Shown here one piece after another: positions 32,198-37,686 of a stretch of 37,686 nt of DNA. The position numbers and the translations under genes were made by a program. How positions within the stretch are numbered: the first letter of the stretch is position 1; each line of letters starts with the position of its first letter. Below the pieces are notes generated by a model. That model did no database searches. It saw only the letters and a list, made by a program, of their open reading frames with translations, and was not told where the DNA came from. Origin of the DNA: an uncultured Lachnospiraceae bacterium (GTDB lineage: Bacteria; Bacillota; Clostridia; Lachnospirales; Lachnospiraceae); contig CANQGA010000008.1 in NCBI GenBank assembly GCA_947600145.1, forward strand, positions 1 through 37,686, written 5' to 3'.

Positions 32198-32249
32198 GGA
32201 GCCGTTGAAAATAGATGAGTAATCACCTATGGGACAGCGGCTTCTTTTT
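32198..32249 (+). terminator. Terminator after the zinc-ribbon gene
   Basis: GGAGCCGTTG (32198-32207) pairs with CAGCGGCTTC (32235-32244) using two G-U pairs, followed by TTTTT. The loop is long (27 nt). Confidence 0.6.
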
Positions 32250-32284
32250 GGCTGAAGCTTTTCTACACATTAGTTTGAAATTCT

Positions 32285-32323
32285 CAAGAATATCTTGCAT
32301 TCTGCTACAAGCTGTGATACAGT
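32285..32323 (+). promoter_or_regulatory. Promoter and candidate operator of the HTH-M48-TerB operon
   Basis: TTGCAT (32295-32300), 17 bp, TACAGT (32318-32323). The palindrome CAAGA-ATA-TCTTG (32285-32297) overlaps the -35 and would suit the HTH protein encoded first in the operon; autoregulation is inferred. Confidence 0.5.
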
Positions 32324-32371
32324 ATATCCAAAAGTACGTTCACTCAGCAATCTGAACCAGGAGGTCGCTGT

Positions 32372-32614
32372 ATGGCAGTCAATTATAATAAACTTTGGAA
32401 ACTGATGATCGACAAGAGTATTAACAAAACAGAATTGACGCATCTTGCCGGAATCAGTACAAATGCAATGGCCAAGCTTGGACGGAATGAGGACGTCAGA
32501 GTCAATGTGCTGGAAAGACTCTGTACTACTCTCGACTGTAAGCTCGATGATATCGTTGAATTTGTGCATGATTCGGAAACAGTTTCCGAAAAAGAAAAAA
32601 CTATAGGCAGGTGA
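32372..32614 (+). CDS. Small Cro/C1-type helix-turn-helix regulator
   Basis: An 80-residue single-domain HTH protein. The fold is visible as YNKLWKLMIDKSINKTELTHLAGISTNAMAKLGRNEDV, with helix 2-turn-helix 3 at about 20-38, and continues with NVLERLCTTLDCKLDDIVEFV, the usual last helices of YozG-like regulators. AGGAGG stands 7 nt before the ATG. First gene of a four-gene operon; its stop is 4 bp before the M48 gene. A palindrome at the promoter makes it the likely local repressor. Confidence 0.88.
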   Translation: MAVNYNKLWKLMIDKSINKTELTHLAGISTNAMAKLGRNEDVRVNVLERLCTTLDCKLDDIVEFVHDSETVSEKEKTIGR

Positions 32615-32618
32615 TACT

Positions 32619-34955
32619 ATGTCATACCAATCTGAGCTTTATATGCACGATTTGGACAGGAAGGCGACGGCTGCTCTGAACGCATTTCCAAAGTTTGTAA
32701 AATTGTTGGAGGCCTACCATGCCAATTACGACGAAAAAGCAGCCAAATATGATTTCCTCTCGTCCGCAATTCGCCTGAGCGACAAACAAATGCCGGAGAT
32801 ATACAATCTGCTCCCGCCGGTCTGCGATCAGCTGGGAATTGAAGTGCCGGAGCTGTATTATGTGCGGTCGAAGGCTATGAACGCCGCAACTGGCGGAAGC
32901 ACACAGCCGTATATCTTTGTAACTTCGAGACTGGTAAACGAGTTACCGCCCGAACTTGTTTCAAGCGTTTTGGCACATGAGTGCGGACACATCGCCTGTA
33001 AGCACACTCTCTACCATTCTATCGCTGTCCAACTGATTAACGGTATTGACAGCAGTTCTTTGGCGCTTATTCCCGCTATTCGGAGATTTTTGACGCCAAC
33101 TCTTGTGAGAGCTCTGCTGTTTTGGGACAGGTGCAGTGAGCTTTCGGCTGATCGCGCCTCGGTTCTTTGTGACAGGACAGCAGAGAAAACGGTTGATGTT
33201 CTCCTGCGGATAAACGGCTACGGCAAAAACATTGACCGCGTTGAATTTTTGAGGCAGGCAATGGATCTTAAGGCGTTTACCAACGATTCCGCATCGAATA
33301 AATTCATTGAACAGATGCTGGTACAGGGAGAAAGTCATCCAAGGATGGCAACGCGAGCCTATGAGTGCTACGAATGGTCGAAGTCGGCGCAGTATCACGG
33401 AATCTTAGACGGTACATACACGATTCAGAAAAAGAAGGCTGAGGAGGAAAGCAGTTCTCAGGAGGAGGTCATCTCCGCCGAGGTGCATCTCAATTCCGAC
33501 AAATCCCAGGCCCTGTCCGACCTTGACGAGGTCAATCGGAAACTCCAAACGGTCGATTCTGAATTAGAGCGCTTCGCCAACAGTGCTGATCGAACCGATT
33601 ACGCCATTGCCGTAGGCAGCGGCATTCTCTCCGGCATCATCGACAGTTTTTTTATAGGCGAGTTTAAGCTGGAAGAGGCCAATCAATGGGGGAATGAAAA
33701 AGCAAGCGCCTTTGTGATGAAGGTCGCCAAAGCGCAGGGCTACGGCGGCGATACGCTCGCTGGAGCAATAAAGCACCTGGAGGATATGTTTCCCATCGCA
33801 GCGGATAAGGCGAGTAACCAATTTGGCGGAGGCCTCCAGCACCACCTTCGGGACTTCTCGCATCATCCGACTCCTGTGGGTTTAGTGTGTTCCATCCTAA
33901 CGCAGTTCACGGGAAAGGTTTATGGAACAGATGTTGCCGGAGTATTTCAGGCGGTTGAATTAAACGAGGACGGCTTCATTCTGATTGGGAAGAGCTTTCC
34001 TGAAAAAATCATGTTCGGCGTCGTCAACTGGGCATTTCATATGGCGAGCGACCTGGCTGGCTCCTCAAGTTCCGTGATGAAGGGCAGCTTCGGGACGGGA
34101 TTGCCTGGGCCATTGGTTTCATTGTTGAAAGAATTGTCCGCTACACCGCTCTTTCAAAAGCTGGATGACAGGGGATATAAGGAATTTTCCGTTTGCATCT
34201 CTAAACTGTTCAACGGCACTCTGCTTGGTGAACGGGATGCAAATAACAAGTTGATTCCTCATAAGTTCGACTTTCGGACGGAGTTAGGTGTCGCGCATCA
34301 TATAGGCCGCCAGGCAATCCCGGTTGTCGTTAATGAATGCATTGTCAGAGCATTCTATTTTATCCGCCGTCTTGCCGCAGAACTCACAAGCGCCAACCTG
34401 AACAGTCCGCAAGACATTGTTAAGTTGAACTGGAATACTATTTTACCATTCCGAAATCGCACCGTGGACCGTATGCTCACCATCTCTACCATGACCTTCG
34501 CGGTGGCTGATACCGCCGACGCAGCCATTCATGCTGCCATTGAGTCCGGGGGGAATTGGGTACTTTTCTCTGGGCGGTTTGTCACAAGATTCAACTATGT
34601 TGGAGCTGGCAGGGCCGCTATGGCTATTGTGAAGGAAGTTTCCAATGAAAAGAAAGAGGTACAGCTTATTCACGAAAAAATGCTTCTCTCCGAGGCAAAG
34701 GCGTCACTGTTCCTGACGCAGCTTCAGGACTTCAAAGCAAGGCTCGAAGAAAAGGTATCAAATTATCTGGCGGAAGACATCTCGGAGTTTATGGCAGGTT
34801 TCGACTATATGCAGCAGGGGCTGGACACCGGAGATTCTAATCTTGTCATTCGCGGAAACGTCATCATTCAGAAAGTCCTTGGGCGTGAACCGCAATTTAC
34901 AAACCAGGAAGAATTTGATGCGTTGATGGAATCCGACGTTCCGTTGACGCTGTGA
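32619..34955 (+). CDS. M48-family zinc metallopeptidase fused to a large uncharacterised domain
   Basis: A 778-residue protein. The N-terminal peptidase (about 65-260) has the zinc motif His120-Glu121-x2-His124 in AHECGHIACKH and the downstream ligand Glu174 in ELSADRAS, as in HtpX/Ste24-type peptidases, but without their multi-pass membrane part. A charged linker with coiled-coil character (about 270-325) follows. The rest (about 330-740) has recognisable blocks: GSGILSGIIDSFFIG, HHPTPVGLVCSILTQFTGK, VNWAFHMASDLAGSSSS, GTGLPGPLVSLLKEL and FVTRFNYVGAGRAAMA. I cannot name a family for this part. No signal peptide. GC is lower than the core genes. Second gene of the HTH operon, 12 bp before the TerB-like gene. 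The fusion suggests that the C-terminal module senses something and the peptidase responds, which is inference. Confidence 0.85.
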   Translation: MSYQSELYMHDLDRKATAALNAFPKFVKLLEAYHANYDEKAAKYDFLSSAIRLSDKQMPEIYNLLPPVCDQLGIEVPELYYVRSKAMNAATGGSTQPYIFVTSRLVNELPPELVSSVLAHECGHIACKHTLYHSIAVQLINGIDSSSLALIPAIRRFLTPTLVRALLFWDRCSELSADRASVLCDRTAEKTVDVLLRINGYGKNIDRVEFLRQAMDLKAFTNDSASNKFIEQMLVQGESHPRMATRAYECYEWSKSAQYHGILDGTYTIQKKKAEEESSSQEEVISAEVHLNSDKSQALSDLDEVNRKLQTVDSELERFANSADRTDYAIAVGSGILSGIIDSFFIGEFKLEEANQWGNEKASAFVMKVAKAQGYGGDTLAGAIKHLEDMFPIAADKASNQFGGGLQHHLRDFSHHPTPVGLVCSILTQFTGKVYGTDVAGVFQAVELNEDGFILIGKSFPEKIMFGVVNWAFHMASDLAGSSSSVMKGSFGTGLPGPLVSLLKELSATPLFQKLDDRGYKEFSVCISKLFNGTLLGERDANNKLIPHKFDFRTELGVAHHIGRQAIPVVVNECIVRAFYFIRRLAAELTSANLNSPQDIVKLNWNTILPFRNRTVDRMLTISTMTFAVADTADAAIHAAIESGGNWVLFSGRFVTRFNYVGAGRAAMAIVKEVSNEKKEVQLIHEKMLLSEAKASLFLTQLQDFKARLEEKVSNYLAEDISEFMAGFDYMQQGLDTGDSNLVIRGNVIIQKVLGREPQFTNQEEFDALMESDVPLTL

Positions 34956-34967
34956 CAGGAGGCTAAC

Positions 34968-35717
34968 ATGACAAAAAAAGAAAAAGGAAAAGACATACGC
35001 ACTGCACTTTACGGTGCTGTGGATTCAGTTAAGACATCGGTTCAAAATGTGAAACTGCCGGATGTCAAAGCGCCGGAAATCAAGGCTCCAAACCAAGTCA
35101 AGGAGCTGTTTAAGAAGAAGCCCCGCAAAGATGTGCAGGACATTGATGTAGAGCCGCTGACAATCAAGGCCATAGCCACAAGGAACGCTATAAAGGTTAT
35201 TTATTATTTGATGGCGGCAGATGGAGAGATTTTTCACAGCGAGGAAGATAAGTTTGACGCCATAGGAACAGAGCTGTCCCCGGATTTTATGGAAAACAAG
35301 GAGCAGATTGTAAAAGAATGTAAAGCTCAGATGGAAAAAGTCATCGACCCTGAGGACTACTACGATATCCTTCGGGACGGTGTTGAACTGGCACTTTCTT
35401 CATCAGCCCAGACAGAGGATACTTTTATCACACCCAAGCTGCTGGTTTGGGATCTGCTGACCATTGCTTACAGTGATGAGAGCTACGATGAGTCCGAGAG
35501 AAGATTGTTGAAATACATCGTTCGTAAACTTAGCATTGATAAGTCCGTCTTTCTGGAAATGGAGAGCAGCATCCTGACGTTGATGGATCTGGAACGAGAA
35601 CTGAACTGGATCAAAACCACGGACCGACCTTATCTGACCATTGAAAACATGGTCAATGAGCTGGCAGACAGAAAAAACGTGATTTTTGAGAGCGTAAAAG
35701 ATTTAATAGCACTGTGA
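34968..35717 (+). CDS. TerB-like domain protein
   Basis: A 249-residue soluble protein. Lys/Pro-rich sequence comes first (VKLPDVKAPEIKAPNQVKEL, about 25-44). The body (about 70-225) is all-helical and starts NAIKVIYYLMAADGEIFHSEEDKFDAIG, the acidic A-x-ADG-x-I-x3-E pattern of TerB/DjlA-type domains, with a second acidic set at AYSDESYDESERRLLKYIV, where metal could bind. TerB proteins occur in tellurite resistance and phage-resistance gene sets, often with membrane partners. AGGAGG is 5 nt before the ATG. Cotranscribed between the M48 gene and the glycine-zipper gene, so probably a component of the same complex. Confidence 0.75.
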   Translation: MTKKEKGKDIRTALYGAVDSVKTSVQNVKLPDVKAPEIKAPNQVKELFKKKPRKDVQDIDVEPLTIKAIATRNAIKVIYYLMAADGEIFHSEEDKFDAIGTELSPDFMENKEQIVKECKAQMEKVIDPEDYYDILRDGVELALSSSAQTEDTFITPKLLVWDLLTIAYSDESYDESERRLLKYIVRKLSIDKSVFLEMESSILTLMDLERELNWIKTTDRPYLTIENMVNELADRKNVIFESVKDLIAL

Positions 35718-35735
35718 GGCAGGAGGGGAAAACGT

Positions 35736-36749
35736 ATGCCGTTACCGTTATTGTTTATTGGTGCCGCTGCGGCGACCGGGGCGTTGGGTGTTGGAAAAAC
35801 TGTAAAAGCGGGGATCGACACAGTAAACGCAAACAGTATTAACAAAAGCGCGAACGAAATTGTAGAGGACGCCACAAAGCTGCTGAACGCGCAAAGACTG
35901 GCTTGCGGCAATTCACTTTCTCATTTGGGTAGTGAAAAGCTGTTTGTTCTAAACACCAGCATGGCGCAATTTCTTGATACGTTCACACAAATCAAAAATG
36001 TGGATTTTCGAGAAACCGAGGGCTTGGACGAGTTGCACCGGCTCCATGTGGACGAGAAAGAATTTACCGAGATGAAGACAATGGTGAATTTCGCCGGTTC
36101 TCTGGCGGGGGGAGCTATCGCCGGAACGGCTGGAGGGGCGTTGACGGCATTTGGGGCATATGGGGCGGCTCAGGCATTGGCGTGCGCGTCCACCGGCACT
36201 GCGATTGCCGCTTTGCACGGCGCGGCAGCTGCCAATGCGACGCTCGCTTTCTTCGGAGGCGGTTCTCTGGCGGCAGGCGGTCTTGGCATGGCTGGGGGTA
36301 CTATGGTACTTGGCGGGTTGGTTGCCGGTCCCGCGCTTATGGTCATGGGCTTTGTCGCGGGTAACGCCGCTAAGAAAAATCTTGAGAAAGCCTGTACCAA
36401 CAAAGCTGAGGCCCTTCAAATTGCCGCCCAGTTGAATACGGCATCCTTGCAGTGTGAGACAATTAGAAGACGCACCTATCTGTTTTATAATCTGCTTGCT
36501 CGGTTGGACGCCTATTTCCTTCCGCTGATATACAAGATGGAGGATACTGTAAAATTCGAGGGAGATGATTACAGGGTCTACTCTGATAGCTCCAAGAAAA
36601 CAATAGCTTCTTGCGCAGGCGTGGCCGTTTCAGTCAAATCGGTTCTTGATACGCCGCTTTTGACGGATGATGGGCTCCTGACAGAAGAGTCTGAAAGTAC
36701 GGCCACTAGTATCGAAGGCTTTTTGAATAATATGAGAATTCCGTATTGA
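35736..36749 (+). CDS. Glycine-zipper-like membrane protein of the M48-TerB operon
   Basis: A 337-residue protein I cannot assign to a named family. A hydrophobic start (PLPLLFIGAAAATGALGVG) leads to a helical region (about 30-110). A Gly/Ala-rich hydrophobic stretch follows at about 116-210, with small-residue repeats such as GSLAGGAIAGTAGGALTAFG and GGGSLAAGGLGMAGGT, the make-up of glycine-zipper or pore-like membrane helices. The last 125 residues are helical and polar. AGGAGGGG lies 7 nt before the ATG. Last gene of the operon; no clear terminator follows, only the inverted repeat at 36813. A membrane effector or anchor role is inference from composition. Confidence 0.75.
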   Translation: MPLPLLFIGAAAATGALGVGKTVKAGIDTVNANSINKSANEIVEDATKLLNAQRLACGNSLSHLGSEKLFVLNTSMAQFLDTFTQIKNVDFRETEGLDELHRLHVDEKEFTEMKTMVNFAGSLAGGAIAGTAGGALTAFGAYGAAQALACASTGTAIAALHGAAAANATLAFFGGGSLAAGGLGMAGGTMVLGGLVAGPALMVMGFVAGNAAKKNLEKACTNKAEALQIAAQLNTASLQCETIRRRTYLFYNLLARLDAYFLPLIYKMEDTVKFEGDDYRVYSDSSKKTIASCAGVAVSVKSVLDTPLLTDDGLLTEESESTATSIEGFLNNMRIPY

Positions 36750-36812
36750 TGTTTTAGATAAGCCAATAAGGGTGTGAGGTTATTCCACGAACAAAAGGGT
36801 TTTATCTTTGAA

Positions 36813-36860
36813 ATTCTATTCCGAAAAAAGGTGTGCACACACCAAATCTCGGAATAGAAT
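36813..36860. repeat. Nested inverted repeat between the M48 operon and the ATPase remnant
   Basis: Outer arms ATTCTATTCCGA (36813-36824) and its exact complement (36849-36860), 12 bp; inner arms GGTGTG/CACACC (36830-36843) around CA. It has no T-run and lies just before AGGAGG of the pseudogene. Could be an operator, a cruciform or an element scar. The rest of 36750-36873 shows nothing else. Confidence 0.75.
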
Positions 36861-36873
36861 AGGAGGCGCCGGA

Positions 36874-37633
36874 ATGGAGATAAAGCGCGACGACTATTCT
36901 GAATAAACTGATCCACCAGCGGGGAAACGACATGATCAAGACCGGCTGTATAAGGAATTGCGCGACCCGGACAGGATGCTTCATTATATCATGGAGCGGA
37001 TCGCAGATCAGAAAATGTACTACATTACTACATTATTTTGGATGAAGTCCAGTTGATGGATGAATTTGAGGACGTCCTGAACAGCCTGCTTCATATCCGT
37101 GGGATGATTATTTTCTGTACGGCGGGCTTCCGCTGATCCTGACAAGGCAGACCGGGGAGGAGAAGGCCGAGTATCTGTCGTCCCTGTTCGAAAAGGTATA
37201 TCTGTCGGACATCATTGAACGTCACAGGATTCGGAACGGAGAAGAACTGGATGAACTGGTGGATATCCTGGCCTCCGCGGCAGGTTCTCTGATCAGTCCG
37301 GCGAAATATTATTTTGAGGATGTAGGCCTGCGCAACGCGCGGCTGAATTTCCGCCAGGCGGAAGAGAACCACATTATGGAGAATATCATTTTTAACGAAA
37401 TGCGTATCCGTGGATATCAGCTGGATGTGGGAGTTGTAGAGGTGTACGGCAAGGATCAGGACGGCAAAACGATGAAGAAGCAGCTTGAAGTTGATTTTGT
37501 AGCCAATCAGGGCAGCCGCAGGTATTATCTGCAGTCAGCTTATGAAATGAACCGGACGGAGAAAGAAGAGCAGGGAATCGTCACCATGGGAATCCGCGAA
37601 TTCCTCCTTGATCCGAACAGCCTGGAAAGCTGA
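36874..37633 (+). pseudogene. Decayed AAA ATPase with DUF4143-type C terminus
   Basis: Pieces of one protein occur in order but in different frames. MEIKRDDY then, after a shift, LNKLIHQRGNDMIK (usual N terminus); the Walker A part is missing; then LYKELRDPDRMLHYIMERIADQKMYYI; then, after a frameshift, LDEVQLMDEFEDVLNSLLHIR (Walker B region); another gap; then from about 37128 YGGLPLILTRQTGEEKAEYL through KQLEVDFVANQGSRRYYLQ to the stop. About 50 residues are also missing near 37300 between SLISP and KYYFEDVG. An 8-bp tandem duplication, TACTACAT at 37018-37025 and 37026-37033, explains one frameshift. The intact family is a DUF4143 ATPase often found in mobile or accessory regions. A good ribosome binding site (36861) survives. 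Not functional as an ATPase. Confidence 0.85.
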
Positions 37634-37642
37634 AAAAAGAGA

Positions 37643-37671
37643 TTGCCATTTCCGGCTCGTGATAGTATACT
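37643..37671 (+). promoter_or_regulatory. Sigma-A promoter at the window end
   Basis: TTGCCA (37643-37648), 17 bp, TATACT (37666-37671), right after the pseudogene stop. It should drive a gene beyond the window. Confidence 0.6.
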
Positions 37672-37686
37672 GTCCAAGTAGGCGGT

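Noticed and set aside
37259-37633. Intact 124-residue gene
   Set aside because: It is the C-terminal remnant of the DUF4143-type ATPase; the matching upstream pieces lie in other frames just before it.

Overview
The window looks like chromosome of a fairly GC-rich Lachnospiraceae-like Firmicute (gut Clostridia). The basis is gene content, not a phylogeny: hemZ, an AGCS and a BCCT transporter, strong AGGAGG ribosome binding sites, sigma-A-type promoters (TTGAAA/TATAAT) and frequent TTG starts. I see no rRNA, tRNA or CRISPR array. About 36 protein genes, one small antisense-type RNA and one pseudogene are supported.

Layout. 1-6172: the end of an envelope polysaccharide locus (truncated tandem GT2 glycosyltransferase, a second GT2, a WbaP-type initiating sugar-phosphate transferase, an LCP ligase). 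6301-9672: membrane-anchored HtrA protease, then ClpX. 9680-11416 (minus): intracellular subtilisin-like protease. 11558-15927: lspA, glmM, glmS and a small lipoprotein, probably one operon supplying UDP-GlcNAc precursors and lipoprotein processing. 15937-17483 (minus): a zinc-dependent phospholipase C-like protein coupled to an SDR. 17716-18675: trxB. 18725-20275 (minus): BCCT transporter. 20478-22073: a second lipoprotein facing a second phospholipase-like paralogue. 22216-23619: AGCS symporter. 24057-28664: a REC/HD-GYP/PAS/GGDEF cyclic-di-GMP regulator, a SIMPL lipoprotein and hemZ. 28661-28975: a previously unannotatable type I toxin-antitoxin locus. 28994-32114: HTH protein divergent from a membrane Ser/Thr kinase, then a zinc-ribbon protein with two Ig-like domains. 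32372-36749: a compact, AT-richer four-gene operon (HTH, M48 metallopeptidase fusion, TerB-like protein, glycine-zipper membrane protein). 36874-37633: a decayed AAA/DUF4143 ATPase.

Two items stand out. First, the 28.7-29.0 kb interval contains two convergent consensus promoters, a shared terminator hairpin, a 27-residue hydrophobic holin-like peptide and a counter-transcribed RNA; the two RNAs begin with nearly the same sequence and the RNA carries a heptamer complementary to the toxin ribosome binding site. Second, the HTH-M48-TerB-glycine-zipper operon is an accessory cassette whose composition differs from its surroundings and which lies next to a dead ATPase gene; it is the best candidate for an undescribed multi-gene system, possibly stress or defence, though nothing in the sequence proves a function.

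A further theme is minisatellite-like, in-frame repeats (33, 36 and 45 bp units) inserted in disordered parts of four otherwise ordinary genes (LCP, htrA, clpX, glmS). Convergent genes are packed very tightly (gaps of 3, 7 and 9 bp), and at least one terminator lies inside the opposing gene.
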